DNA of 64,000 nt from Solea solea (GCF_958295425.1 NC_081150.1:3492001-3556000), one strand, 5' to 3'. Shown: positions 39,476 to 53,068, counted from the first letter of the stretch. Notes: generated by a model not told the origin, from the sequence alone. Numbers and translations: made by a program.

Positions 39476-42240
39476 TGGGTGTCTCTATTGATTATCTGAA
39501 ACAATTTTATGTGAAATTTCCATAGATATTTTGCTTAGTTATGAACAAGACTTTCACAAAATGTATACTGCAATTGTACAACATCTGAAACTCTGACCTG
39601 GTGCATCATTTAAAATATGAATTTTTTTACATGAAAAATAAACCCAAGGTACTTACATAAATTGACTTTTCATTAAATATGACCACATAGTGCAGCTCTA
39701 CAGTACAGTTGTAGGTGATAATTATTACTTGAAACTGAAAAATATACAGCCTGGAAGTGCATCACACTTTTGATGTACTGTAATATCAAGAAGGAAGTCC
39801 AGCAGAGGGCACTGTGAGCACAGCTTGGTCTGCATTCATGCCCTCTTTAATCATGAGAAGACGAAAACAGTGATGTCATGTCGTTTCACTGTGACAATGG
39901 ACAAAGTGAAGTGTCCTTTTGACCGAACAATCACAGACACCAAGGGGAGCATGTGGAAATGTTTCTGGTTCTGGAATCAGCTGTTAACTTGGATGTTAGC
40001 ATTAGACTCACATGATTTGTGCAAAGGGTAACAAGAAACGCCATCTATAAAAAGATCCATCTAACGATTTCATGAATCCATTGCATTTCTACTGGAGATC
40101 ACAGTTGTTTTCCTTTGTTGCCTAATGGTCAAATCTTGCACATGAATTCTTGGAGATGTGACTAAGAACAGCCATAAAGAAAGAAAGTGTGAAGCAGACC
40201 GAATCATGGCAAAGCTCGGGTTTAATGTACAAATGTTACTGGCAGTGGTAAAACAACCAGGAGGAAGGAAAAACCTGTTTGCACTGTAGGGGTTGGTATA
40301 AGCCAGGTATCCAACTGTGATCATTAATGTCCACTTTTCCATCCACGCCGCCTCTCATTCTCAGGTATTATAGGTCTCTACAGTGTCCACTAGTTGCCAA
40401 ATTGAACAGGGGAGGGGGTCAAAGCAGAGGGTTTACTCATATAATGCAGACATTGTGTGAGGAGACGGAGTAAAAAGCCTTCATAGAGCAGAATGGGAAC
40501 TGACCTTTTATTTTTATTTTTTTTAAGAATAGAAAGACTTGCAAGAAAAATATCAAGTTTTCCAAAATACCACTTCATCGTGGCACCTGGCCCAGTAAAC
40601 TGAAAGGCTACAATTTGTGAGTTTTATGTCCTTTGACATTTATCAAAGACTAAACCATTGTTATTCTCTGCTTCCTCTGCAAGGCTTTAATATCAGTGAA
40701 AGTGGGCGGTGCCAGCTCAGTCAGGGGGAATGTCAGAAATGATTAATCAGTGTGTTGTAATCCAGTGTGAAGCAGTAATGAACTTGTCCCCACCATCAGC
40801 TAAGAGAAGGTCAATGGTGTTAAAGTGCGTTCTAGCCTACAGTAAATTCCACCCTGTAATGGGATTACACATTGAAAACTTGGATGTGCCAGTCCATATT
40901 CTCTTGGTAAATTACACGAAAAGGCTAATAAATGTGGTGTAAAAGGCCATTAAACAACACTCTTTCAGTGTGGACCACAAAAGAAAGAAAGGAGAATGGA
41001 GGTGGTGAACTCAGCAGATTATAGACAGGTTATTTTTCTGCTTCCTGCACAAAAACAACAGATTAAAATTAGCTTACCTTGTCATTTTCATCAATCTTAT
41101 CATTCTGGTGCAACCGCAGAGCTACACATGGTCTCTGTGTCAACTAAACTAACAAATCCATTTAAAACATGGGCTTTTGAATTGATAATCATTCCAAAGT
41201 GTCAGTTACTAACAATTATTATTGGAATTGTTCTATTTTTGATTCTTCCATGTACTAGGCCAATGAAAAAATTGAAAACATATATGTTGAAAGCTAATCA
41301 GATGGCACAAATCCACTTTTTCATGAGGATCTACCAATAACAATATCAGTTTTCAGCATCAGATCCAGCGTTTTTGAACAGTAACGGAACGAGTATCAAA
41401 TCGGTTTATTCCTACATACATAATAATATTTTACAGTGAATATTAAAGTAAAGTTGCATCACAATTGTTCAGCCCTAGCTTTCACTGGACCAAAAACCTA
41501 CACAAACACCCACCATCATCTGGCCTTTACTGCTGGGTTGAATGACTCTGCACTGCAGATTTTTAACGGGTTCCCGCTTCATGTAGTGTAAATGTGACAC
41601 CCAGATGAAAGCTGTAATTTCACCAGTCGAGGAGTGGAGTGTATTTTTCCAGTGTTTTCCGGGGTCAGCTATGCACCGTTCAAGCAGCGACCGACTGTTT
41701 AGTTGCTTCAAGTTTCAAAGAGGGACTGAAGTCAAAGATATAACCACTACTAAACCATGCATACAAGTATCTGCATTACCAAAAAAAACAGTACAGGACA
41801 TATTTAAAAAGACACTGAAAAGAAAAGCAGCAATATGATTGTATAAAACTGCCACACCCCTCAGTTATGGGTTAATACTATACTCGTGTAATCCCATGCA
41901 CTAGCCAACTGTTCCACATATTTGGTGCACATTTCTGGCCACAGAATTGCCAGATATCAGTTTGCACTGTGACTTTTCAGCGTGAGCAACTGAGGAAAAC
42001 TCCAACCACTAACAAGCAGCAACCAGAATCCTTATTTATTTACCCTTTACAACTCCACAATGAGAAAACAGTTTCCTACCATACTTGCACAGGCAGATAA
42101 AGAGACGATCAGACATGGTAAGATAATGACGCTGATCCAAATATGCCAGGGTTAACTAAACTTTTAATGAAGCAAGTAAAACCTGTCAAAACTTGATTTT
42201 CGTCAGGGCTCAGAGAAGTGAGAGTAAATTCTATGTGACA
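39476..42240. other. no gene seen
   Basis: AT-rich intergenic sequence. A minus-strand patch at about 41069-41128 has an exon-like frame (see rejected items). Confidence 0.4.
39799..39813 (+). promoter_or_regulatory. CTCF-like site
   Basis: CCAGCAGAGGGCACT matches the CTCF core on the plus strand and would point toward the minus-oriented site at 53.07 kb. Confidence 0.4.
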
Positions 42241-42260
42241 TTCTTTCTTGTTTTTTGCAG

Positions 42261-42389
42261 GGCATCCTGCAACATGAACTGTGCCAACTGGACGAGAACA
42301 GAGCTCTTAAGGTGATTGATTTGCACGCTGTTTTCCAGTTTGTCCAACAGGAAATTACTTTCCTCATAAAGAGAGCGAAACCTGGTTAA
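42261..42389 (+). other. candidate exon, coiled-coil-like
   Basis: A very strong acceptor (TTCTTTCTTGTTTTTTGCAG) precedes GGC ATC CTG CAA CAT GAA and so on, encoding GILQHELCQLDENRALK, and an AAG|GTGATT donor follows at 42311/42312. If not spliced, the frame continues VIDLHAVFQFVQQEITFLIK to a stop at 42387. The leucine spacing suggests a short coiled coil. Unidentified. Confidence 0.3.
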
Positions 42390-43421
42390 ATAAATGTCTT
42401 GAACTTGGTCATTTTTCGGGGGGAGGAGGAGATTTGTGCTACGTAATGCAGCCGAGACAAGGTCTGCTGGAAATCAGAGGTTAGGTGTTGAAGAGTCCTT
42501 GAGACTCGGTGGCGAGTTACATATTCCATATGTCCAGTGTTACTCAACGCTGGCTCACAGAGGCTCCTGTGGGAGCGACCCTTTTAACTGTTCCACACTA
42601 ATGGGCCGAAAAAGAGCAAGACCTTCAGGTTACCTTCGCTACATCCTCTGTGTGCTATGAGAAACAGGAAGGTGGTGGGAGTCAAGGCAAGAGGCAGACA
42701 TGGAGAGAGGTGAGGAGACAGGAGAGCAGAACAGAGCTGCTAGAGATGGACAACAGAAACTTCTCTTCCTCCATTACCTGACTATGAATAACACAACAAA
42801 GGGGCTGTACACATGACTATCAAATACAATATTTTCAAAAGAAATACACTGTGACACACCGTATTTTCTGAGAATGCCTGCCTCTTAATGACATGAAAAT
42901 ATCTTACTGGGCCAAAGATGTAGTCAAACTGGTCTCTGAACAACCTCAAGAATATACAATTAATAACAGACACTCAAAAATATAAAGATATCAAGGAAAA
43001 GAAGAATAATAATAATCCTCATCAGAAAGGAATAATCAGGGGATTAGAGGAAGCAGGAATACAAGCTGTCATTGTTTCATGAGATAGTGGTCGACATAAT
43101 CTAAATCTAAAATATCAATTTCCTTTTGAACACAGACAATCAGTGAAGGGCGATATGGGCAAACAATAATATCTCGATATTTTTTGTGGGATTTTGGTTT
43201 TGATTCCAGAAGATCACTCCATGGCATTTAAAAGAATACAGACTTTGAGATGTTTAATACAATCCCGTCAACTTCACACTTTATGATAACAACATCCGCT
43301 CTTTATGTTGCCTCAACAAGCTTCTGCTCAGTTTTTGCATAAAGGCCTCAGTGAGAGGAGCACAAGTTTGGCCCCCGGGGTAACCAAGCCCCTGACAGAG
43401 AGGCATATGAGCCAAATGTGA

Positions 43422-43605
43422 TTCGACAAGGCCCAGAGCTCCAGGGTCACACCGCAGCACAGAACATGTGTCCCTGGGAGGGAAAGGCCTTTCTGCTCCT
43501 TCAACATTCTCCGGTTTGTGCAACAAATCCTAATGAGGGTGTTCTCCGTGGGGGGAACCAGGCAGTCTGTCTGTGAGGATTTGTCTGCGGAGCTAAACAA
43601 CCAAG
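43422..43605 (+). other. candidate exon ending in strong donor
   Basis: A frame open for 61 codons reads FNILRFVQQILMRVFSVGG and then VCEDLSAELNNQ, ending at CCAAG|GTAAGA. No convincing acceptor is visible, and long open frames occur on the other strand of the same GC-rich patch, so this may be compositional. Confidence 0.2.
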
Positions 43606-43815
43606 GTAAGATGCAGTGAAGCGACCCGCTCGCTCACACTCACTGTACTGCACGCAGGAACCAAGACTAATGAGGTGAGTGAGGCCAAACTGTATTCTGC
43701 AGGCCAGTGCGACGTGAGGATTTAAAACGCGCTCAGGCAAAGAATTAAGACATAAAAATATGAAGCAGCAAATTGCAGATATGTGAGCGATGTACCATGA
43801 CAAAATACTGTACAT

Positions 43816-45289
43816 ATTTGGTTAAGCTGCTGGCAGTGTAGACTCAATCCCCGCTGTAGAGTCCACAGTGTATAACAGTCTCAGTGTTGGAATTTATGTT
43901 CAGTTCATGTATCCGTTGGACTTTAAAGCTCTGTTAACAGTTATATGTCAGGGCCTTTGCACACTGGACATATTTTTGTGCAATTTATTTGCACATTAAT
44001 AATATTTTTCACATCACAGCCTTGGATTCTAAATGATTCAAAGGTTCATTTTATTACATTTCCATTCCACTGAGGACACATTAGCCAATCAAAATGCACG
44101 TTAGTGACAACGTGAAACTAAAAATACTCAAATAATCAAAACAGCACCTTTGTCAAAGGATAAAATAGTCTGAAAGGCATAATGAAAGAGGAACTATGCA
44201 GGATTGTTACCCTAATTTAACGGCTTCGAGTCATTGCAATGGTTAAATGGCCTTGCAAGATCAGGGTCACTGACCTCCAGGTCTCAGGAAGTGTCAGGTC
44301 TCATGAGAAACACCAACTGCTTCATGGCTATAAGATCAAGGTATCGTAAAAATATGTACTCCAAAACTGTAGGGGGAGCTCTGTAGAGAAAAAGGCGAAA
44401 AAGCAATCAGACCAGTAAAGTTCTGCTTTAAAGTACATCCTGAAGTGGTGCAGTTAAAGCTCTTGAACCAAGCAAGGTCTCGTTTCTTGTTCAGAGTTGG
44501 CTGTATTCAAAGATTTATTTTCTTTCTATTGAGTGAAATGAGAAAGCACCATCGCACAATGTGGACTCCATCTCTTTCTGCCCGTGATGCAATTTACTTT
44601 CTCGTAATTTGTTCACTTATTCATGTCAAGTTTGATATGAATATTGAGGGTGCGTCAACATTCGCCTGCAAATGATTGGCAATTTCAAGCCATTTTTTTG
44701 TGTCAAAGATAATCTAGTACCAGGATCGTTCAAGAAAACATCAAACAGGCCTCAGGATTACAAATCATCTTTGACAAATATACGAGACATAAATGTCAAA
44801 GCCAATTATGAAAAAAGTTTCCATGTGTGGTTGATATTTCTGCAAATTCAGTACAGATCAATAAGAGTTAGTGACAGGAGACAGCAGGACAGAAAGGGGT
44901 CTATATTCAAAGACATTCCCGTCTTTCTGATCTGTCTAGTTTGGGTCAGTCCACCTGAACCACATTAATTAATTTTCCTTTTTCTGTGCCTCTTCCTTTT
45001 TGCTTAAGAAGACAGTAAAGGTAATGCTTTGTAGCAAAGCTCACTTTAAAAAGCCAGATCACCACATGTTACTTTGATACACTCTGACAACTCTATTGAC
45101 CACAGTCTTTTCCAGAGGGGTGCAGAATAAAATAGTGGCACTAATACGCAACACCTGTTCCCGTTTGGCATCCGTCACTATATCAAATATACAAACAATG
45201 ACAGCTGCGGTGATGTGGCCTGGCTCTGGGCTGGGGCGATGCAAAGGACAGAGGCGGGGGGTTGTTTCTCAGGGCACAACGGGGTGGAG
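43816..45289. other. no gene seen; complex patch at 44.4-45.0 kb
   Basis: 44440-44970 is repeat-free and carries two plus-strand frames of 76 and 98 codons without recognisable domains or convincing acceptors. It may be conserved non-coding DNA. Confidence 0.35.
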
Positions 45290-45620
45290 AGACCCTCTCT
45301 GGGTCAGATAGCTGAAAGCAGAGTGCAGTGGCCAGAGCCTGTAATATTTCACATATGCCTTCTGAGGTGCAGCAGGCGCTATCGATTACTTTAATCTTAA
45401 GCCGGGGAACCATAAGGAAAAGGGCCTATGGGGCGGCCTGCTTTCAATTACGAGGCCCATAAAGACGTTGAGATAGAAGCTGATGTGATGGATGGTCGCT
45501 GAGTTGCCATGATAGGGTCCATGCTTGTGTCTGCTAAAGCTCGGGGTTTGCTTGGCAGGATCATCCACATGTCCAGCGCTTTTAAATCTATGATGTGATA
45601 AAAAAAAAAAGGAAGTGACT
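45290..45620. promoter_or_regulatory. candidate conserved non-coding element
   Basis: A repeat-free island (CTATCGATTACTTTAATC, GGGCGGCCTGCTTTCAATTA, GAGGCCCATAAAGACGTTG) sits in repeat-rich surroundings. Homeodomain-type TTACTTTAAT and CAATTA cores are present. No gene seen. Confidence 0.25.
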
Positions 45621-47887
45621 CTACACAGCAGAGTGGTATTCTCTCGACAACCAAAAAAATGTGACACTCAAAAACTATCCCTTCAGCACTGTTATGTATT
45701 TAATGAGGTATTGAAAGATACACATGGAGGCTACTGCTAACAAAAATCATGGCTACCAACAAAAAACTGATTTTAGCCACATAATAAAAGGCTTACCAAA
45801 TACAATCTACAAAGGTTTTGCCACCTAATCTCACCTCTTTGCTGACTCCAAACTAATGTTTTTACCCGGCTCACTCTACAGCACCAAATTCCATAGAGAA
45901 AATCTGCATTTTAAGCTTGCAGGGACATGGGACATGCTGATCTACTGCTGTCTTGTTTGCCAAGTTTGTGGTAAATTTGAACCAAGGGTGGGCATTTCAA
46001 GCAAGAAATGCTACTGGACAGTTGTGGGTATTACCCAATGATTATTCATGGTCACCAAGAGCCGGCCACTCATCGTGAACCTGCTGTTGTGGGGACATCC
46101 TGCTGTGTTTTATTACTTTGACCTGTCTGTGCTGTAAAACCAGACGTTTAATAGTGATATGAAAATGTAAACCTACAGTGGCACTCAATCCCAGCTCTGC
46201 CTTCTCAACAAATTCAATATTTAAAGTACATGGATGGAAGGAATGGTGCTCCAGCTAAATCTGAAACCAACTAACGCCGACAAACTTAAAGGGGCATATG
46301 GCAACCAAGAGATGGACACTCGTCATTCAATAAATCAACGCAGCGGCAGCTGTGGCTTTCATAAAAGGGGGAGGAGTCTGGGAAAACATGCCTCACTCTG
46401 GTTGGACAAGAGAGTAGCACGGACGAAGAAAGCAAATGGCAAAATATGAATGCAGTAAATGGTGTTGACCAGAGAGGCAGTCGATATGCTGATTTTTGTC
46501 ACCTATATTTGTAATACTTTAAACTAAACTGTTAGGATTTGCATCTGGATCAGCAAATAACATTACTAGATGCCCACATACACTGGTTTACACCTGATAA
46601 AGGTGGTTTATTGATGTAGTTACACTTTAAAGTTGCATGGAAACAAGTGATAGCATGCCTCCATGTCTCATGCTGGTTCTTAGCGCCGGGGCCGTGCACA
46701 GTACATTTAGCTCTGACTGTGTGTCACGCTTCAAAAAACCTGAACCATCACTTCTGGAGGTAAATGAGAACAAGAAAAGACAAGAACAAGGTGGGGGGGG
46801 GGGGACCTGTGGTTCTTTATCTGATGAAAGGATTAATTATGGAGGGTGTGGCCACTGGAGCCTGCATTACTGAACTTCACCTAAATGATTTCCATGAAAT
46901 TACACAGCATGCATGTATGAGTCCGTGAGTCACAACAGATTTTAAAGAGTCTTCTGGGCGCAGAGTTTGGAACAAAAACATCAACTCATACACCAATTTC
47001 TCTCTTAGTCATTATTGTGTTTGTCTCTCTATCTCCCAGGATTCAAGACAAGCCCACAAAGTAAAGGACACTTGAAGTACAAGATCAGCTCATTCTCTCT
47101 TCCTTCTGGATTTACTGTTTCTGGCAAACTCCCGTTGCTGATCCTTCACTTGCTGACTGGGGGAATTTAATTCAAGACAGGGCAGGCTGCAATGAATCTG
47201 AACTGCAATAACATAAAAAATTGACTTAGGTTTTATTCCTCGCGCCATTAAATTTCAGCGTGCTGGTCATTACACAGACTGGATGTATTTTACCGTAACA
47301 TTAATGACCTATATTTTATGTGCTCTGAACATCAAAGTTAAGTAAGCATCTAAAAGTATGGTTTACACGTTTTTATACATCACAATGAATTCTTCATTTA
47401 ATACTATATTTAGATGGTTACATTTCTGTGAGCTGCTCTAATAAACTGGGGAAATCATGTTTATTTATAGTGACAGTTAACAACCTCTATATGTGTCATT
47501 CATCGCTTTAAGTAAGGGCTTCTCTACGTCTTTGGGCAAATTCATTCTTTAGCTAATGGTCAGAAATAACAAAGTGAACCTTGCATAATTTTAATGACTT
47601 GTATCTAAATACTGTTAAAAACAGTAAAAACACAACACACTATTGACTAGCACAAACAATTATTTTTTTCTATATCTATACATCTATAAATATCTGTCAC
47701 AGAGTGGAAAGTTACAAGTTGTTCAAACTTTCTTGTTGCTTGGATTAACTATCAGGGTAACTTTGTATCATCTTCTCAACAGAACCCAATCAGGGCTCTC
47801 TCCATTGGTTGGTCCTACATCACTCAGACGCAATCACGACATGAACTAGCACCCGTTTATCTCTCAAACTGAAATCATATAAACCCA
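45621..47887. other. no gene seen
   Basis: Intergenic. 45830-46040 resembles a dispersed repeat; a 12-G run lies at 46793-46804. Confidence 0.4.
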
Positions 47888-48275
47888 TGGTTCTCAAACT
47901 GTGGTAGGTGTACCACACGTGGTACGTGAGCTTGCTCTGCTGGTACTTGGAGGAAAATCAGAAATACTGTTCTACTGTATAGAACAGGGTATGTGGTTGT
48001 AATGTATGTAATTAATGATAAACCTAGCCACCTTACCTCTCGTTCCATCTTAATCTGATGTCACAATACCAGTGTCTGAAGTATATGTGATGAAGAGGAG
48101 GACGATGAGAGAGCAAATTACCTAACTGGGAATAAATCTGCCTTCTATGAAAAGTCAGCAGCCTTTGTTCAGCTTAATTACACCACTGTAATTTAACATT
48201 GACAATAAGGGTGTTACCTCGAGAGATTAATATAGTCTCAGGTGTTACTTGGTATAAAAAGTTTAAGAACCACTG
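47888..48275. mobile_element. GGTTCTCAAACT element (hAT-like MITE)
   Basis: The ends TGGTTCTCAAACTGTGG and AGTTTAAGAACCACTGA are inverted repeats. Inside, GGTGTACCACACGTGGTACG and GCTGGTACTTGGAGGAAAAT are hallmark segments of a common teleost element. Confidence 0.75.
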
Positions 48276-48741
48276 ATATACACTATTTACAGCTGAGGCT
48301 GATGCAACATCCTTGTGGTTCTGCCTACCTCACCTTTTCCAGAATCAACAAAAATATGTTAAAATCCATCAAGACTTAAAACTAACCTTTTAATAACAGT
48401 TTTTATGTATTGTAGGTTAGCTGTGATATTGCCTTCATTGACACACACCTGACAGATACTGGAGAAAAACGAGACAGATTATTACTTTGTCAACAGATAA
48501 ACACAGTTATGTTACTATTTAAACATAGCATAAAGTGTAGAATAATGTCTGGCATGAACCCTGATCTGGTAGCATTTTTCTTTAGCAGTAAATCTGCTCA
48601 CAGTCAGGCCAGGACAAAAACTTTGAAATCTGAGTCCTGGATTGGATTTCATCCCTACTGAAAGCAAAATATTTATCTGAGACTGATCTAAATCCAAGTT
48701 TCTGACAAGCCTGAGAGTGAAAGGCTTTGTCTCCTCAGAGC

Positions 48742-48930
48742 TGGGAGGACATCTCTCTCGCTGGCTCTGGACCTGTCAGCACCAAGAAGACACAAATCCA
48801 TCCTGAGTCGCAATTTGAAAGTCTCTACAAAGACAGGCAGAGATTAGGCACACTGGTGCCAGGGTGCATGAGATCCACCAGTGTCTCCATTCTTCAGCTC
48901 GACATCAAAGAGCGCCGAGCAACAGTTTGA
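48742..48930 (+). other. candidate terminal coding exon
   Basis: After a good acceptor (AAAGGCTTTGTCTCCTCAG) one phase-0 frame starts near SWEDISLAGSGPVSTKKTQ and ends LQLDIKERRATV then TGA at 48930. A second open frame overlaps it (48864-49118), ending in NKGHTGPAAS. The 400-bp patch is richer in GC than its surroundings. Unidentified; it may be an exon, an old pseudogene or a conserved non-coding patch. Confidence 0.25.
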
Positions 48931-49118
48931 ATTATAGACAGCAAGTGTGCAGTCATGCCTACAGTGGCAACCAAGTCCCGCGCCGATTAACCTCGGTGCC
49001 ACCCCGAGGAGACACAGAGCAGAGGATCCAGCTCATAGCAGGGAATGATGGATTACAGCACCAACAACTGCACGTCAACAACCGGAACAAAGGTCACACA
49101 GGTCCTGCAGCCAGTTGA

Positions 49119-52100
49119 CATCTCAATACCTCAACTGCAATTCCAGCAAGGGTTACACTAGTTTCAATGTCTGCCAGTCAATTCTATCTACTTCTAAAAA
49201 AGTTCAAATTCAAATGTAAGTACATAGAAAATTTTGCATCGTGATATTGAATCAAATCGTCGACCTGATAATTGAATCGAATCATGAGGCCAATGAAGGT
49301 GTGCAACCTTCTGAAGTGTAATGTAGGAGGAATTAGTGGGTTCACATCTTATTTATTCAACTTCTTATTAATCTATGAAGTTGAATAAATCAATAGCTTA
49401 TGTCTTAGCTTATGTTACTTAGGAACAGAAATAGATCATGACTTCATTTTTTTCTTAGGGCGCTGGTGCGTCTAACATTTTGTATGTCTGCGCCGTGGAC
49501 TGTCATCTTCCCGTAGCCTGTGCTCTCCATCCACAGTTGACCAAACTCACGCTCATGGTTGCAACGTATGTGTCGTATGTTCGCATAAAACAAAATTTAA
49601 AAAAAATACAAGACCGATAGGATTTGATGCAGCTCCATGTTTTGCTCTTAGGTGACAGAAACAGTAGTTACTGTCTTCTCCTTCAGTTAGTCTTGATGCA
49701 GCACCGCCTCAGGCGAGGAGGGGAATACATTATTTCAAAAGGTTTGTTTTGTTTCGTATTAGGTGTGAAAACAACCTAAATGACAAAAGAGCCAGGATTT
49801 CCGTATACCCACTAAAAAAAATGCACAATAGTATGAATCAACATAGTGATTCGCAAACAAAAAGATGAGGTCTTTTGTCATTTTCATTATGTCACATTAT
49901 ATATATTCATTATGTGCGCTCTATTTTTGTAGGTCTTTGCACTGGGGGTCTGGCAACAAATGCCACATTGAGTATGTGCATCTTTTAAATGTGACTAGTG
50001 TAGACTAGGCTTGACTGTCTGAAGTTTAAATAAATGAAAGAAAGGCAATCTTTTTGAGTTTTCAAGTTCGGTAGATAGCATTATCTTGCTCGCACTATTC
50101 TCTATTGGTAAACGCAGGCACAGTATAAACATCATCTCCCTCCTTGTTGATACAGAAACAGAACAAAATTAAACATTCTTTTTCTTTATCGTTTTGAAAA
50201 AGGTTTTCTGTAAACACGGCATTGTTTAAGGAAATATATTCATCTCCAAAACTGGAGAAGACGACACTGAGCATGCACGCTGTGTATTATTCTAAATAAA
50301 ACTTTATTAAAATATGTACACACTACAATGTACCAGAGTAAAATGGTACCATACGGTCACGGTGGAGCTAGACCGGTTCCACCTACAACAGCCAGCTGAT
50401 AAACATCAATTCCTCTTTTTTCAGTCTGTCTTTCTCTTCAACACCTGCAGTCTATTCTCGTACAAATCTTGACGCCTTGATGAGACAAACAGCCACAAAC
50501 CTTCATTGTTGTGTGTTGTGTTGTGCTGTGCTCGGTGTCATCGTTCATTGTGGATGCACTGGTACAACGTCACAGCGCACACTCCGCCTACCAAGTAAAG
50601 CTTTACCATTCTAAACCTAAATGTGTGTTTTTGTGTGTCCGTAGGGGGCACCAATGCAACCAGTGCAACAAAAAAAAGCCCTGTTATACTTTACCACCTT
50701 TTTCCATCCAACACAAAAATTGAATTTCACACACTGTTCATGCATTACCTCACTTTCCTTTGCCACTTTGTGCTCAGGGAATATTTCCCTCAGCTTAACG
50801 CCAGCATTTCCGATCAGAGAAGAGTACAGCATATTATCAGCAGATGGACAAAAGACAATTCAGATCAGGGTTATGGCGCAGATGACACATGGGTTTCATT
50901 CTGAGGCAGTGGAAATGAATGGACTGATGTCGTCAGCAGAAGGCAACACAGCATTAAAAAAACAAAGAAACAATAGATGTTGACATGGAAAATAGCATTT
51001 CTGTTGCTTTCTTCCAAGAGACTCTATGCTACTGAAGGAAGCTATTGTTTTAGACTGACCTCGGCCACCACAGCGTCCTAAAAACTTTAAACATCAAGAA
51101 AACACTGGGTTTCTGTTACTTAAATACTTTGTGTTGCATGGTGACACAAAGATAGCATAGCGACTGATATAGAAACAAAATGACCGGCTAACAAAAGGAC
51201 AGCTCTATGGGAACGCTTGTCCAGCTGGAGATGGGCCAAAAAATGAGATGGCAGGCAGCTGCTGAAGCCAGCTGTGTTGAGCCAGTTGTTCGTAAGAGCT
51301 GGGAGGCCAGGATGGAGGGATTCAGAGACATATGGGATGGAAGGAGGAGGGCACAGATATAACAAGCAGATAAAGATGGTAAGGGGTTGACAGGGAGGGG
51401 AAGAAAAATGGAAAAATGTGTGTTAAAAGCAAACCTAAGTGTTCACTGGGACACAATCAAGGCAGTGGATTTTAGAGTGCAACACATTTATCAGTCTAAA
51501 TCAGCAGGCCAGACTTGGCTTCGGTCTACGGTGCAGAAAGTGGACAAATGACTGCTCTGTGAAAAAAAAAAAAAGGGCTCAACTTCCTCACTGCTGCATT
51601 TAAAAACAACAACAAATCACACGACAGACCAATTTTACATTAATAACTGAACCATTTCCTTGAAAACAATTTGAATAATTGCTGCGCTAAAATGGTATGT
51701 TGTACAAGCCATTTGGTATCTAAGCAATAACACTCTCATGGCTAAAAGACCAAATTAGTTTGTTGATTTATTTTGATAACAAGCTCTTTTTCCCAAGTCT
51801 GTTTAAGTATCTCTGAGTATTCACTGTGCTAATTGCTGTGTGAAAGCACTCCAGTGGCCCATTAGTGATCAGGACTTTAATGCTGCTGATGGTGCATGGC
51901 AGCATCATAATTAGACCACCATCACCATCCTTGCTTCCTCTCTTTGCTGTAATCACTGGCTAAAAACAAGGGAAAGCACTTCTCCACTAAGGCTGCTCAG
52001 TTTCCAACAATGTCAATACAGTATTACAAACTAAATCTTATCATTTTTGCCAACATTCCCAGAGAATTTCATCAAAATCTGTCCTTTACTTTTTCAAGTA

Positions 52101-52566
52101 ACGCTGCTCAAAAGCAGACAGACAAACACAAGAGAAAACATAACCTCTTTAGTGGAGGTAAAGAGATTTAAAGCATTAGTTAAAACCATTAACCTTTACG
52201 TTTAAACCATCGTCAAATTAGTTTGTTAATCCCAGTGATTAAAAATCACTTACAATAAAGAGAAATTGTGGTGAGTTTTGATTATCGGGATAATCGTGAA
52301 TGGAGAAAAACATGAATATTTCACATGAATGATTTAAAAACTCCCAACATACAGTCCTTGTCATTTCTTTTTTAATGTGCCACAATAAGGAGCTGCATCT
52401 TTCATCAAGACTTTTGATCTTATCACTAAAAAATATGCATCCTATCGGCAATGTATAAAGATCATTTTTCAGTCTCAACTCTAAGCTGGCAACTAGTACT
52501 GTTATAAAGTAATGACTTTAAAAATGTATCAATGTTCATTTAGTACAAAAACACAAAGTCCAAAAT
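49119..52566. other. no gene seen; repeat fragment
   Basis: Intergenic. 50330-50385 (AAAATGGTACCATACGGTC, GGTGGAGCTAGACCGGTTCC) is a fragment of the TGTGTTTCCA family. Confidence 0.45.
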
Positions 52567-52873
52567 AGTGCTGCAATGATTAATTGATTAATCGATCAAA
52601 TTAAATCAAAAAATTAAATTAATCAGCAACTACTTTGATGATCTATTAATCAGTTTGCAACAAGCTCTCTGATTTTTCAGTTTTTGAAATGTAAAAATGT
52701 TCTGGTTTCTTTGCCCTATTTTTACAAAGAAATCATTAAAATTGAAGAATTTCAATTTGTGGACAAAACAAGGCATTTGAAAAGATCATCATTTCGACGT
52801 TTGGGAAACACTGATCATTATTTTGGACCAAACAACCAATAGATTATGAAAATAATCTTGAGTTGCAGCCCTA
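52567..52873 (-). mobile_element. AGGGCTGCAA element, reverse copy
   Basis: Bounded by AGTGCTGCAATGATTAATTG and TTGAGTTGCAGCCCTA. The interior GTGGACAAAACAAGGCATTTG and TTTGGGAAACACTGATCATT reads in reverse. Confidence 0.75.
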
Positions 52874-53068
52874 GTCCAAAACAGATCCAAGAATATAAGC
52901 ATAAAAAGTCTGTCCAGTAATCCTGTCCAATATCCAGTGGATCCTTTAACACAAATTAAAACTGTACACCTTAATTAACAATTGTGTTCATTCAGGGGCA
53001 TCTCACAGCAAAGCCTACTGTATAAACGGTGCTAAATAACCACAAAGCTGAAGATGGGGCAGCTAAAG

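Noticed and set aside
41069..41128. 60-bp minus-strand exon-like block (LRLHQNDKIDENDK before GTAAGC)
   Set aside because: Good donor, but the acceptor is weak and nothing links it to the other minus-strand exon; kept only as a note.
45856..46041. 61-codon Cys-containing plus-strand frame
   Set aside because: The sequence resembles a dispersed repeat and not a gene.
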